DNA of 64,000 nucleotides from Natronorubrum tibetense GA33 (GCF_000383975.1 NZ_KB913019.1:1-64000), one strand, 5' to 3'; counted from the stretch's first letter, positions 18,534-27,480 are shown. A program made the numbers and translations. Notes: generated from the sequence alone by a model not told the origin.

Positions 18534-18565
18534 ATAACAAACCGTATCGCAGCAGCGTGGCCTGC

Positions 18566-19660
18566 TCAGCCACAAGCAGCCCCGACGATCGAGTGATACC
18601 GCTGTCGGAACCGGTACAACTGCACCTGCTCGTACACCGCGTTCGTGAGCAGACAGGCGAAGCGACCGCGCTCGAGGTCGATCCACAGCGACGTGCCTGT
18701 AAACCCCGTGTGGCCGATCGACCGATTGGACCACTGCGGCGCCGGAATCAGCTCCGTCGCGACGCGCCAGCCGTACCCCTGTGCGGCGGTGTCCGTTCCG
18801 CTTCGTCGAACCGGCAGGCAGTCGACGGTCGGTGCGGCGAGCAGTCGGCTCGAGTCAGAGGCGTCTGCATCTGCGAGCAACGTCTGGGCGTAGCGTGCGA
18901 CGTCTCGAGCCGGCGCGAACAGGCCGGCGTTACCGCTCTCGCCGTTCATCGCGTTCGCGATCGGATCGTTGATTTCGTTTCGACACGCGCCGAAACCGCG
19001 CTCGTGCTCGTAGGTCTCGACGACCCCCGGATCGGGATCGTCGTACGGCCCGATCGATGATCCGTCCATCCCGGCGGGCTCGAAGACGTGTTCCTCGGCG
19101 AGGGCCGCGAGCGAGCGCCCGGAAACCTGTCGAAGCGCTTCGGCGAGGTGGACGTAGTTCAGACAGCTGTAAACGTAGCCGTCGCCGATCCGTCGGTCGA
19201 ACAGCTGTCGGTCGTATAGATCCGCGAGCGCGTCGTCGACGCCGTCCCACTCGTCGGAGTAGGCGTACGGCTGCAAGCCGGACGTGTGAGTCACCAGCCG
19301 CCACAGCGGAATCTCGCCGCGGCGACGGCGCTCGAGGGCGGGGACGTGCTCGCCGAGTTCGTCCGTCAGCGTTAGCGCGCCGCGCTCGAGCAGTCGAAAG
19401 AGAATCGTCGTCGTGACGATCGGTTTGGTGAGCGAGGCGACGTCGAACGGCGTCTCGAGTCCGACGGGAGTCTCGTCGGTCGGCGACTGCTGCCCGACTG
19501 TCACCTCAACGGAATGGGCGTCGGCAGTGCCGGCGACGGCGACGGCCGCCGTGTAGTACTCGCGCTCGAGTCCCTCCTCGAGCAGGGAGCGAACGCGCGT
19601 CGTGGTCGGATCGTCGGCGTCACGCTTCATTTTGGCCCGGTGTGAATCGTCAACTGTCAT
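18566..19660 (-). CDS. Class C serine hydrolase (beta-lactamase/DD-peptidase family), cytosolic
   Basis: The 364-aa protein carries the SxxK nucleophile motif in FDVASLTKPIVTTT, the second motif in YVYSCLNYVHLAEAL (Tyr and Asn conserved) and an HTG in place of KTG (IGHTGFTGTSLW). These enzymes cleave D-Ala peptides, D-amino-acid amides, esters or beta-lactams. No signal peptide is present, unlike periplasmic bacterial AmpC or PBPs, so it should act in the cytosol. It is the last gene of a four-gene operon (decarboxylase, C40 peptidase, epimerase, this gene). Its start overlaps the epimerase stop by 11 bp. A D-aminopeptidase or D-Ala carboxypeptidase role is suggested by context only. Confidence 0.85.
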   Translation of the reverse strand: MTVDDSHRAKMKRDADDPTTTRVRSLLEEGLEREYYTAAVAVAGTADAHSVEVTVGQQSPTDETPVGLETPFDVASLTKPIVTTTILFRLLERGALTLTDELGEHVPALERRRRGEIPLWRLVTHTSGLQPYAYSDEWDGVDDALADLYDRQLFDRRIGDGYVYSCLNYVHLAEALRQVSGRSLAALAEEHVFEPAGMDGSSIGPYDDPDPGVVETYEHERGFGACRNEINDPIANAMNGESGNAGLFAPARDVARYAQTLLADADASDSSRLLAAPTVDCLPVRRSGTDTAAQGYGWRVATELIPAPQWSNRSIGHTGFTGTSLWIDLERGRFACLLTNAVYEQVQLYRFRQRYHSIVGAACG

Positions 19661-20738
19661 CGCCGGCGGGAGAGTCGGGAACGACCGCAGGATCGGGGAC
19701 GATACCGTGGCCTGGGCCGGAGAGATCGTGCGTCGGCCCCTTCGGAACGTCGGCGATGCCCCGTTCGAACGAGAGGTTGCCGTCGAGGTCGACGTACGAG
19801 AAGTCGCCGAGTCCGGCGACCAGGTGGGCGCTGGCGTGGAGGCCGAGGGCGCTCTCGAGCATGCAGCCGATCATCACCTCGAGGTTCGCGCCGCGAGCGA
19901 TTTCGGCGATCGCCGCGCCGTCGGTCAGCCCCGATTTTGCGGCTTTGATGTTAATGACGTCGGCGGCCCCCTCCGCCGCGATTCGATGCGCGTCCGCGGG
20001 CGTGAAGACGGCCTCGTCGGCGGCAACCGGCACCCGGACGGTCTCCGTAACTCGCCTCAGTCCGTCGACGTCGTCCCGATGAACGGGCTGTTCGAGGAGT
20101 TCGAGGTCGAACCCGCGGTCCCCGGCCTCGTGGGCGAATCGGATCGCCTCCTTCGGCGTCCAGCCCTGGTTCGCGTCAACTTTGATCTCGGCGTCGGGCG
20201 CGGCGTCCCGAACCGCGGCGACGCGCTCGAGGTCCGAGTCGACGCTCCCGCCGACTTTGACCTTGATCTCGTCGAAGCCCGCCTCGAGGGCCGCGTTGGT
20301 CTCCGCGGCAGCGGTCTCTGGATCGACGATCGAGACCGTCAGATCGGTCCGAACGGGTTCTGGTTTGCCGCCGAAACACTCCGCGAGGGCGATCCCCCGC
20401 TCACGACAGTAGGCGTCGTACAGCGCCGTCTCAAGCGCGAATCGCGAGGAGACGGCACCCGGCAGCGCCGCATCGAGTTCGGCGACGAGGCCGCGACGGT
20501 CTCGCAGGTCTCGCCCTTCGAGGATGGATGCCCCGGCCTTTGCACACGCAACCGCGCTCTCGACGGTTTCGCCCGTGATCGGCTCGAGCGGTGCGCCTTC
20601 GCCCCAGCCGACGACGCCCGACTCTGTTTCGAGTTCGACGAGGACGTTCGTCGCCCGGTGTTTCGAGCCCAGCGAGATCTCGAAGCTGTCGGTTAGCGGC
20701 AACTCGAGTTCATAGACGTCGACGCGGTCGACGATCAC
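19650..20738 (-). CDS. ykfB: Dipeptide epimerase of the L-Ala-D/L-Glu (YkfB/YcjG) group
   Basis: Enolase-superfamily, muconate-lactonising subgroup. Visible are the KxK base (K159, K161 in DEIKVKVGG), metal ligands D188 (KVDANQGW), E216 (LELLEQP) and D241 (VAADEAVF), and the second catalytic Lys K268 in NIKAAKSGL, the arrangement of dipeptide epimerases. Length (362 aa) is normal. Bacterial relatives epimerise the Glu of L-Ala-D-Glu released from murein so that ordinary dipeptidases can finish the job. The start overlaps the upstream YkfC-like gene by 4 bp, the same pairing as in Bacillus ykfBC. Other enolase-superfamily dipeptide specificities (for example L-Ala-L-X) cannot be excluded. Confidence 0.88.
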   Translation of the reverse strand: MIVDRVDVYELELPLTDSFEISLGSKHRATNVLVELETESGVVGWGEGAPLEPITGETVESAVACAKAGASILEGRDLRDRRGLVAELDAALPGAVSSRFALETALYDAYCRERGIALAECFGGKPEPVRTDLTVSIVDPETAAAETNAALEAGFDEIKVKVGGSVDSDLERVAAVRDAAPDAEIKVDANQGWTPKEAIRFAHEAGDRGFDLELLEQPVHRDDVDGLRRVTETVRVPVAADEAVFTPADAHRIAAEGAADVINIKAAKSGLTDGAAIAEIARGANLEVMIGCMLESALGLHASAHLVAGLGDFSYVDLDGNLSFERGIADVPKGPTHDLSGPGHGIVPDPAVVPDSPAGDDS

Positions 20739-21754
20739 GGCCGACCCTCCGGGAGCAGTCGCTTCGTCGCGGTCACCGATTCGTCGAGCGATTCGACGTA
20801 TCGTTCGTCGTCCGGGTCGAGGCTGTTGACCGTCACTGCGTCAGCGCTCCCGTAGGCGTGGATGTACTCGCTCCCGCCGAGACTGATCGCAACGTGTCCG
20901 GGGAAAAAGAGGAGGTCCCCGGGCGCGAGCTCCTCGCGGTCGACGTCCCTCCCCATCGTTGACTGCTGGTCTGCATCCCTCGGCAGCGAGACGCCGGCGG
21001 CGGCGTAGGACACCCAGACCAGCCCGGAGCAGTCGATCCCCTCGGCCGTCATCCCGCCCCACTCGTAAGGTGTCTCGAGAAACTGCCGGGCGACGGAAAC
21101 GACGTCGTCACCGGTTCCAACCGGTCTCCGCTCGCGAACGCACGACGCGGGAAGCGTCGCTCGAGCGCCGGACCTGAACGAGACCGAAATCTCGTCCTCG
21201 TCGGCGCGCGACTCGATCCGGCAGTCGACCCCGGCGGGAACGGTCTCCACCGAGAGTTCCGACTCGTCGACCGCGTCGGCCGGTGCGGCGGTGACGGCCG
21301 CGTCTGCGGTCCAGTCGTCCCGCGTGGATCCGGTAACGGACGTCAGTGCGCCGCCATCGACCCAACCGAGGTAGCCGCTGGGCGTCCGTATCCGCCGCCA
21401 CCCATCGCACCCATCGTACGCAGTCACCGCGGCTCCGTACAGGAGCGCCGTGACCTGTTCGGCCTCCTCGTCCGGTTCTCCGCGGACCGAGAGCACGCGA
21501 CGATCAGTCGTTCGCGGCTCATTAACGGCCTCGAGCACGGCGAGGTCGTCCTGAACCTCGTGTACACTCGCTCGCTCGACCGCGTCAACGACGGCCCGGC
21601 GCAGGCGGTCGGTCTGGACGGTGCCAGAAAGGGTGACCGGCCCGTTCGTCCCACGCTCCGGCGTATCAACGTCGACCTCGAGACAGGTCACGCGCTCGTC
21701 GGGCGCGTACGCCGTTTTCGCTCGCTGCACGGCGAGGCGCTCACTGGAGGTCAT
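20735..21754 (-). CDS. ykfC: NlpC/P60 (C40) peptidase, YkfC-like gamma-D-glutamyl endopeptidase
   Basis: The 339-aa protein has two N-terminal SH3b-like modules (about residues 55-135 and 140-205, the first with GYLGWVDGGAL) and a C-terminal NlpC/P60 domain. The catalytic Cys242 is in EGIDCSGLVWVSY, His287 in FFPGHVAISLG and the third polar residue His299 in YIHAYG. Size and domain order match Bacillus YkfC, which cuts L-Ala-gamma-D-Glu from meso-DAP peptides and requires a free N-terminal L-Ala. No signal peptide is present, as in YkfC. ATG 21754 (MTSSERLAV) is chosen over 21781. It overlaps the decarboxylase by 14 bp and the epimerase by 4 bp. Poly-gamma-glutamate cleavage is an alternative role. 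Confidence 0.88.
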   Translation of the reverse strand: MTSSERLAVQRAKTAYAPDERVTCLEVDVDTPERGTNGPVTLSGTVQTDRLRRAVVDAVERASVHEVQDDLAVLEAVNEPRTTDRRVLSVRGEPDEEAEQVTALLYGAAVTAYDGCDGWRRIRTPSGYLGWVDGGALTSVTGSTRDDWTADAAVTAAPADAVDESELSVETVPAGVDCRIESRADEDEISVSFRSGARATLPASCVRERRPVGTGDDVVSVARQFLETPYEWGGMTAEGIDCSGLVWVSYAAAGVSLPRDADQQSTMGRDVDREELAPGDLLFFPGHVAISLGGSEYIHAYGSADAVTVNSLDPDDERYVESLDESVTATKRLLPEGRP

Positions 21755-23006
21755 CCGGCACCTCCGCGTTGGCGACGACATCCTCCGCGCGTTCGGGCCG
21801 GCGAATCACGTCGATGTCGCCGTTCGACCGCGCGAGCAACACCGGCGGCTTCGGCTGGGCGTTCGTGTGCGAAGCGCTGCCCAGCGAGTACGCCCCGATT
21901 CGGTCGACCGCGAGCAGATCGCCGCGCTCGAGCGGTGGCAGCGAAACGTCCTCGGAGATGACGTCGCCGGAGTAACAGAGCGGTCCCGCAACGTGGTAGC
22001 GTTCGCTGCGTTCGCCGTCCGCGAGGGCGTAGATCGGGTACGGCCAGTACGACGACACCGCGTTCGTGCCGGCGTCGAGCACCGCGAAGTTCGTGTGCGG
22101 CGTCTCCTTGACGACGCCGACGGTCGACACCAGGGTGCCGGCGTTGCCGACGAGCCGTCGACCCGGCTCGAGAAAGAGCGTCGGCAGCGACAGATCGAAC
22201 TCGGCGGCGGTCTCGCGAACCGTCGTCGCGATCTCCGCGATGATCTCCTCGGTGTCGGGAACCGGGCCTTCGTAGGGAACGGGAAAGCCGCCGCCCAGAT
22301 CGAGCACGTCGATTTCGACATCGAGTTCGTCCCGAATGTCGGCCGCAAACGACAGCATCTCGCGGGCGGCGACGGCGTACGGTTCGACGCCGCGGATCTG
22401 GCTGCCGATATGGAGCTGGACGCCGGCGAGTTCGACCGCGGGCGCCGACGCGGCCCGCTCGGCGACCGCCATCGCCCGACCGGAGTCGGTGTCGAGACCG
22501 AACTTCGTCTCCCGCGTCGCCGTCGCCACCTCGGGGTGAGTCGGCACCTCCATCGCGGGGTTTCCGCGAACGAGCACCTTCGGCCGCGCTCCCGTCGACT
22601 CGGCGGCCTCGATCAATCGCTCGAGCTCCGTCGCGTTGTCGACGAGGAGGTACTCGACGCCGAGCGAGAGCGCGCGCTCGACATCCTCTGGGCGGCGGTT
22701 CATGCCGGTCAACAGCAGTTCCTCGGGCTCGTAGCCGGCGGTTAGCGCCGCCGATACCTCGCCTCGGGCGTACGCCTCGGCGTGACAACCCTCGTCGCGA
22801 AGCACCGAGAGGATCCCGGGGTTGTAGTTCGCCTTCACGGCGAAGTGGACGACTGAGTCCGGATACTGCTCGTCGAGCGCCCCACGAAGCGTTCGGTAGT
22901 TCTCCCTGATATCGTCCTCGAAGAAGACGTACGCCGGCGTTCCGTGCGAAGAGATGAGTTCGGATTCGATTCCGGAGAGCCGCTCTCTCCGTTCCTGTAG
23001 TTCCAT
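21741..23006 (-). CDS. Fold-III (group IV) PLP decarboxylase, diaminopimelate-decarboxylase-like
   Basis: The 421-aa alanine-racemase-fold decarboxylase has the PLP Lys58 in HFAVKANYNP, HIGSQ (199-203), GGGFP (238-242) and EPGRR (280-284). The partner-subunit Cys is C344 in GPLCYSGDVI. In bona fide DAP decarboxylases this motif is CESGD/CESSD, with Glu contacting the D-centre of meso-DAP; here Tyr replaces Glu, so the substrate may be a DAP-containing peptide, a related D-amino acid or another diamino acid. ATG 23006 (MELQERRERL) is used because the longer frame runs back into the divergent gene. It is the first gene of the operon with YkfC- and YkfB-like enzymes, with TATA-like GTTTTCCCC about 25-30 bp upstream. 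Confidence 0.85.
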   Translation of the reverse strand: MELQERRERLSGIESELISSHGTPAYVFFEDDIRENYRTLRGALDEQYPDSVVHFAVKANYNPGILSVLRDEGCHAEAYARGEVSAALTAGYEPEELLLTGMNRRPEDVERALSLGVEYLLVDNATELERLIEAAESTGARPKVLVRGNPAMEVPTHPEVATATRETKFGLDTDSGRAMAVAERAASAPAVELAGVQLHIGSQIRGVEPYAVAAREMLSFAADIRDELDVEIDVLDLGGGFPVPYEGPVPDTEEIIAEIATTVRETAAEFDLSLPTLFLEPGRRLVGNAGTLVSTVGVVKETPHTNFAVLDAGTNAVSSYWPYPIYALADGERSERYHVAGPLCYSGDVISEDVSLPPLERGDLLAVDRIGAYSLGSASHTNAQPKPPVLLARSNGDIDVIRRPERAEDVVANAEVPDDLQ

Positions 23007-23029
23007 TACTCCGAGTAGGGGCGGGTATC

Positions 23030-23057
23030 GGGGAAAACACACCCCCTCGCATACTAG
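23030..23057 (-). promoter_or_regulatory. Bipartite promoter element GGGGAAAA-N12-CATACTAG
   Basis: Read on the minus strand this gives CTAGTATG, 12 bp, TTTTCCCC, ending 24 bp before ATG 23006, so TTTT is at TATA-box distance for a leaderless transcript. The same two blocks, with a 14-bp spacer, occur upstream of oppA (35322-35351). The element also lies between the divergent decarboxylase operon and the class A-like hydrolase gene. Confidence 0.5.
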
Positions 23058-23142
23058 GCGCTCGTTTCTCGCCGACGCCGCCGGAAGGGGTGTCCATGAG
23101 ACGACGCACGCGCTCGAGCCCGACACCGCGGGTGAGTGATCG

Positions 23143-24048
23143 ATGACGGACTCGCGACCCGAACCCAAGACATGGGCCGAACTTCGATCGACCGCCGAAC
23201 AAATCGATGAAGGTCTTGACGGGCGATTGGGGGTCGTCGTCTGTGACGTTGGAACGGATTCTGACTCCGGCCTTACGGACGATTCGAACGGCGAACCGCT
23301 CCTCTCGATCCGCTCGCGCGACCGTTTCGGCGCCGCGAGCATCGTCAAACTCCCAATTCTCTACGCGCTGTACCGCACGTACGACGGTCGACTCGAGGCC
23401 CTCGACCGTCCTCACCAGATCGCCCCCGAGAACCGCGTCGGCGGCTCCGGACTGTTTCACCTGCTGGCGGACCCCACGCCCACCGTCGAGGATCTGGCGA
23501 CGGCGATGATTTCGGTGAGCGACAACGCCGCGACCAATGAACTGATCGACCACCTCGGCTTCGACGACATCGCCGCTGCGGCGGCCGATCTCGGACTCGA
23601 AGGAACCCACCTCGGCCGAAAGATGATGCAGACGCCGGCGGTCGATCCCTCGCTGTCGGGGTTCGAGACCGACGCGTCCCCGATCGAATCGAACGGCCAC
23701 CGGTACGTGAACTGGGTGACGCCGCTGGACTGTGTGGTCTTGCTTTCGGACATCCACCGCGAGCGAACGCTCTCGAGTGCGGCGTACGAGCAACTCTCGA
23801 GACCGCTCGCCCACCAGCACGACGGCTCGATGGTCCCCCGGTATCTCCCGCCCGACGCCGAGATCCGCCACAAAACCGGGAACCTGCCGTCGGTAGCCGC
23901 CGACACAGGACTACTGACGGTCGACGGGCGGACGGTCGCCTACGCGATCTGCTGTGACGGACTCGAGCGCCGCGGCGAGGGGGTCGACGCCATCGCAAAA
24001 CTGGGCGCGGGCGTGTATCGGATTCTCGAGCGGCGGACGGAAACGTGA
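23143..24048 (+). CDS. Class A beta-lactamase-fold serine hydrolase (DD-peptidase-like), cytosolic
   Basis: The 301-aa protein has the SxxK motif S66-I-V-K69 in FGAASIVKLPILYALY, SDN (S126-N128) in ISVSDNAATNELID and KTG in IRHKTGNLPSVAADTGLL. This is the full active-site set of class A penicillin-recognising enzymes. I do not see the deacylating Glu of the ExxLN omega-loop motif; the corresponding stretch reads GTHLGRKMMQ. A peptidase or carboxypeptidase is therefore more likely than a true beta-lactamase. No signal peptide is present. It is transcribed divergently from the YkfC/YkfB operon, and its stop abuts the amidase stop (convergent). Confidence 0.85.
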   Translation: MTDSRPEPKTWAELRSTAEQIDEGLDGRLGVVVCDVGTDSDSGLTDDSNGEPLLSIRSRDRFGAASIVKLPILYALYRTYDGRLEALDRPHQIAPENRVGGSGLFHLLADPTPTVEDLATAMISVSDNAATNELIDHLGFDDIAAAAADLGLEGTHLGRKMMQTPAVDPSLSGFETDASPIESNGHRYVNWVTPLDCVVLLSDIHRERTLSSAAYEQLSRPLAHQHDGSMVPRYLPPDAEIRHKTGNLPSVAADTGLLTVDGRTVAYAICCDGLERRGEGVDAIAKLGAGVYRILERRTET

Positions 24049-25563
24049 CTACGAGAGCGCACCGAATCCGTCCGGCTGCCGCCGATGGCGAGTGGCCTGC
24101 TCGTAGGCGTAGGCGAGTTCGAGAAGCCGATCCTCGGCGAACTGTCGTCCCAGCAGCTCCATCCCCACGGGGAGCCCGTCGTCTGTGAATCCGGCCGGGA
24201 CGACGATCGATGGGAGTCCCGTGTTGGCCGCCAACTCGCAGTTCAGCTCCGCGAACGGCTGGTGGTCGGGAATCCGCACGGGTGGAATCGTCGACGGCGG
24301 GTACAACAGCGCGTCGAGATCCTGCGCTGCCATCCGATCGAGCGTGTCGGTCCTGAGCTCCCGCCGGCGCTCGAGTCGGGCGAGGTAGCCCACGTTCTGA
24401 TCCAGCGTCTCGATGTCGAGATCGAACATGATACCGTCTTCCAGCCGGGACTGGACCGGCGGGGCGATCACGCCGGCCTCGAGGATCTCCGCGAAGCTTT
24501 CGTAGGGAGCGTCGTCTCCCAGCCCGGCCAGGTAGCGATCGATGTCTCGTTCGAACTCGTAGCCGATAACGCGAGCCGACGCGAGGTGGTTCGTGTCGAT
24601 GATTTCGACGGGATCGACGATCGTCGCCCCTGCCGACTCCAACTCGTCGATCGCCGTCTCGAGCACGTCCGTGACCGCGTCCGCGGCGGTCTGCGGGGCG
24701 CTTTCCTCGTTCTGCAGGCCGAACAGCTCCCGAACGACGCCGATTCGGGCGTCCTCGAGCCCGCGCTCGTCCAGGTGTGAGACGTACCCCGAATCGGGGA
24801 CGTTGTCCACGCCCGCAGCCGTGGTGGGATCGTTCGGATCGTAGCCGGCCATCACGTCCAGTAGCCGCGCCGCATCCGCGACGGTCCGGGTGATGGGACC
24901 GGCCGTGTCCTGCGTCGCGCTCAGGGGGACGATGCCCGCCGCGCTGACGAGCCCCCTGGTGGGTCGGACGCCAACGAGATTGTTGAACGCGGGCGGCGAG
25001 CGGACCGACGAACAGGTGTCGCTTCCCGTCCCGATCGCGCCCAAATTCGCGGCGATCGCCGCCGCCGTGCCGCCGCTCGAGCCCGAGGGCCGTCGATCCA
25101 GCGCGTACGCGTTTCGCGTCTCGCCGCCGAGCGAGCTGATCGTGTCCACGCCGAAAGAGAACTCCTGGAGGTTCGCTTTCGCGAGGACGATGCCGCCAGC
25201 CTCCCGGAGCTGTTCGACGACGAACGCGTCCCGCTGTGGGATCGATTCGGCGAGCGCTACCGACCCGGCCGTCGTCGGCATATCGTGCGTGTCGTGGTTG
25301 TCCTTCAGAACGATCGGAACTCCATGAAGCGGGCCAACGAAGCCGTCGGTTTCGAACTGCGAGTCCAGCCGTCTCGCTCGCTCTCCCGCGTTCGGATTGA
25401 CGGTCAAGATCGCGTTCAACTCGTCGTCGTAAGCCTCGATTCGCTCGAGATACCGTTCGACGAGCGACTCGGCGGTGAGTGATCCTCGATCGAAAGCTGC
25501 GTGGAGCTCCTCGACGGTCGCTTCGACGACGTCAATCGACTTGTCGGATGTTGTCGGAGACAT
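24049..25563 (-). CDS. Amidase-signature family amidase (504 aa)
   Basis: Ser-cisSer-Lys hydrolase. The catalytic Lys is in VPIVLKDNHDT, the Gly/Ser-rich signature in RRPSGSSGGTAAAIAANL, and the Ser pair in GTGSDTCSSVRSPPAFNNLVGVRPTRG. Length is normal. ATG 25563 (MSPTTSDKSIDVV) matches where family similarity starts; a 38-residue extension to 25677 has no coding look. There is no signal peptide. Amidase-signature enzymes act on carboxamides, peptide amides, including D-amino-acid amides, or acyl-amino acids; substrate unknown. Its own promoter lies in the 25564-25787 interval shared with the divergent Bat-type regulator. Confidence 0.88.
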   Translation of the reverse strand: MSPTTSDKSIDVVEATVEELHAAFDRGSLTAESLVERYLERIEAYDDELNAILTVNPNAGERARRLDSQFETDGFVGPLHGVPIVLKDNHDTHDMPTTAGSVALAESIPQRDAFVVEQLREAGGIVLAKANLQEFSFGVDTISSLGGETRNAYALDRRPSGSSGGTAAAIAANLGAIGTGSDTCSSVRSPPAFNNLVGVRPTRGLVSAAGIVPLSATQDTAGPITRTVADAARLLDVMAGYDPNDPTTAAGVDNVPDSGYVSHLDERGLEDARIGVVRELFGLQNEESAPQTAADAVTDVLETAIDELESAGATIVDPVEIIDTNHLASARVIGYEFERDIDRYLAGLGDDAPYESFAEILEAGVIAPPVQSRLEDGIMFDLDIETLDQNVGYLARLERRRELRTDTLDRMAAQDLDALLYPPSTIPPVRIPDHQPFAELNCELAANTGLPSIVVPAGFTDDGLPVGMELLGRQFAEDRLLELAYAYEQATRHRRQPDGFGALS

Positions 25564-25736
25564 GTGGTGTGTGCCGATACCGACGCGATCACCTAATAGC
25601 TCGCCACAATTGACAGTCTGCCAACTAGTATTGAAACTTCGGACCGGGAGCTGCATTACCCCAGTGTGGTTTCTCAAAGGTTGCTAACTGCGTGGATCAG
25701 ACTAGTAACTCCAGCCGTTTCAGCTATACAACCGTC

Positions 25737-25752
25737 CATAAATATTTATACG
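25737..25752 (+). promoter_or_regulatory. TATA-like element of the Bat-type regulator gene
   Basis: CATAAATATTTATACG lies about 36-50 bp before ATG 25788. It is the most TATA-like stretch in the divergent interval. Confidence 0.4.
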
Positions 25753-25787
25753 ATGTATGCCAACAGAAGTCATAGTTCGGTATCTCT

Positions 25788-26498
25788 ATGAAAAAACGGA
25801 TCGATCTGACGCTGTGGCACGAGGCGTGTTGGATGCTATCGGTCACCCGCGAGTATCCGTCGGCCACGCTCGTCATCACCGACATGTGTTCGGACGGCAC
25901 CGACATCCTGGCCACGCTCGTCGTCACTGGCGAGGACGGCCTCGACCTCGAGGCGGTCGCCGAAACGATCGCCGCGTATCCGGACGTTCGGGCGACGGAT
26001 CTCCTCGAAGCGGGCGCTCGACACCTCCGCATTCACGCTCGGTTCGATGCGACGAGTTCGGTGTACGACACGATCGTTCAGTCGTCGCTGACACCCATCG
26101 GCGAGATCCGGATCGCCGACAACAGGGAACACTGGACGCTGCTCGCCGACGGCGAGGCCATCGGATCCGCCATCACCGACCTCGAGGCGGTCGCCGACGT
26201 CGACATCCGCCGCGTGGTCGACTACGAACCCGACGCCTCGACGAACTACACCCTCATCGACGAGATCAGGGACGAACTCTCCGGCCGACAGACGGAGTAC
26301 CTCCTCTCGGCGCTCGAGGAGGGCTACTACGGCTGGCCGCGCGACGTCGCGGCAAAAGACCTCGCCGAGAAACACGATGTCTCCGGTCCGACGGCGCTCG
26401 AGCACCTCCGAAAGGGCGAAGCGGTGGTCCTCGAGCGCGTGCTCAGCAGCGTCAGAGAGGAAGAACGGAACGAACTCGCGGTTCCGGAGTCGAAGTGA
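25788..26498 (+). CDS. Bacterio-opsin activator (Bat)-type HTH regulator (236 aa)
   Basis: The N-terminal GAF/BAT-like sensor half (about residues 1-165) begins with a strand pattern typical of these regulators (KRIDLTLWHEACWMLSVTREYPSATLVI). The C-terminal HTH-10 domain reads LSGRQTEYLLSALEEGYYGWPR, VAAKDLAEKHDVSGPTALEHLRKGEAVVL, the diagnostic bacterio-opsin-activator HTH. It probably regulates the divergent amidase or the flanking peptide genes. The ligand is unknown. It converges on the TumE-like gene with 32 bp between stops, including a TTTTT run. Confidence 0.88.
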   Translation: MKKRIDLTLWHEACWMLSVTREYPSATLVITDMCSDGTDILATLVVTGEDGLDLEAVAETIAAYPDVRATDLLEAGARHLRIHARFDATSSVYDTIVQSSLTPIGEIRIADNREHWTLLADGEAIGSAITDLEAVADVDIRRVVDYEPDASTNYTLIDEIRDELSGRQTEYLLSALEEGYYGWPRDVAAKDLAEKHDVSGPTALEHLRKGEAVVLERVLSSVREEERNELAVPESK

Positions 26499-26530
26499 TA
26501 TCGTCGCACGTTTTTAAGCGCGGGCGGATG

Positions 26531-26962
26531 TCAATATTGGCCCCATAGCGTCTCGAGACGCTCCTCGATGCGATCGAGGACGAGACGGCTCACGCCGCGG
26601 TGGTCGTCCGGCCATCGAGCGTTCTCCGCGTCGATACGGCTAGCGGCCGGCGGCGGATGGAAGTGGTCTCGCGAGTTGTGGGCGTTCGGATGCCGGTCCC
26701 ATCGACATTTCCACGCACCGTCCGGCCGTTCCTCCTGGTAGTGAAAGTTGAAGTCGTCGTTGCGGTACCAACGAACCTCGAAGCGAGCGGACGCCTCATT
26801 CGGGAAGTAGTCGTCGGACAGTTCGACACGGAGGTGTCGTTTCCCGTCCTCGACGATAGTCGCCGATTCGAACATCCGACGCCCGGCGAACCGGGACCGC
26901 ATCCGCTCTAACACCGACCGGTCTATCGGTGCGGGGCTCGCACCGTCGTCCGTCGGCACCAT
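26531..26962 (-). CDS. TumE/DUF6516-like putative toxin (143 aa)
   Basis: A single compact domain with the pattern I associate with TumE-type toxins: FESATIVEDGKRHLRVELSD, FEVRWYRNDDFNFHYQEE, a Trp/Asp-His cluster (WKCRWDRHPNAHNSRDHFHPPP), and a C-terminal helix (VSRLVLDRIEERLETLWGQY). The HPN..H..RDHFH segment could supply catalytic residues. ATG 26962 shares one base with the stop of the upstream HTH gene (TGATG), so the two are translationally coupled, as in toxin-antitoxin modules. Assignment rests on remembered family resemblance and operon architecture. Confidence 0.6.
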   Translation of the reverse strand: MVPTDDGASPAPIDRSVLERMRSRFAGRRMFESATIVEDGKRHLRVELSDDYFPNEASARFEVRWYRNDDFNFHYQEERPDGAWKCRWDRHPNAHNSRDHFHPPPAASRIDAENARWPDDHRGVSRLVLDRIEERLETLWGQY

Positions 26963-27480
26963 CAGCTATGCGACGGAGCCGTCGAACCGGCGGCCTTTCT
27001 CCGGGCACGTTCGTGAAGGCGACGCTCCTCGAGGACGGTAGCCCAGTCGCCGAGTTCCACGTACACGTCGTCGACTCGCTCCGCGTCGAACTCGAGGACA
27101 TTGACCTCAGCGGGCGAGTCGACGGCGTATTCGTCGCGATACGCCTCGATCTGACCGGTCAACTCCGACACGCGGGCCTGCAACTCGTCGACAGTGTTCT
27201 CCCGCGCTAGCTCGTTCACCCGCCGCCACTCGAAGTAGTCGTCGTTGCGCTCGTACCTGACCGGGCGGCCCTCGTGCCGAATGACGATACCGAGGTCGGC
27301 GTAGAAAGACAGGTGTGTCCGTGCCGACGCTTCCGAGCAGTCCGCCCGCTCGGCGAGTTCGGCGGCCGTCATCGGCTTTCGAGCGTGCAACACCGCACCG
27401 TACACGCGCTGCTTCGTGTCCTCGTCTTCGAAGGGTCTATCGAACGGGGGCGGGCCATCCCGGCGGGCCTCGTCTGTCAT
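26962..27480 (-). CDS. Winged-HTH protein with C-terminal coiled coil, putative antitoxin/regulator (172 aa)
   Basis: The N-terminal winged HTH (about residues 20-85) contains VYGAVLHARKPMTAAELAERADCSEASARTHLSFYADLGIV. A helical segment (NELARENTVDELQARVSELTGQIEAYRDEY) and a charged tail (VLEERRLHERARRK) follow. This matches HTH proteins commonly paired with TumE-like proteins in haloarchaea. ATG 27480 is selected over the longer frame at 27573 because an inverted repeat and TATA-like sequence lie between. It is probably the autorepressor of the two-gene module. Confidence 0.7.
   Translation of the reverse strand: MTDEARRDGPPPFDRPFEDEDTKQRVYGAVLHARKPMTAAELAERADCSEASARTHLSFYADLGIVIRHEGRPVRYERNDDYFEWRRVNELARENTVDELQARVSELTGQIEAYRDEYAVDSPAEVNVLEFDAERVDDVYVELGDWATVLEERRLHERARRKAAGSTAPSHS

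Noticed and set aside
23143-24048. Antibiotic-resistance beta-lactamase
   Set aside because: SxxK, SDN and KTG are present, but no signal peptide and no evident ExxLN deacylation motif; a cytosolic peptidase role fits the context better.
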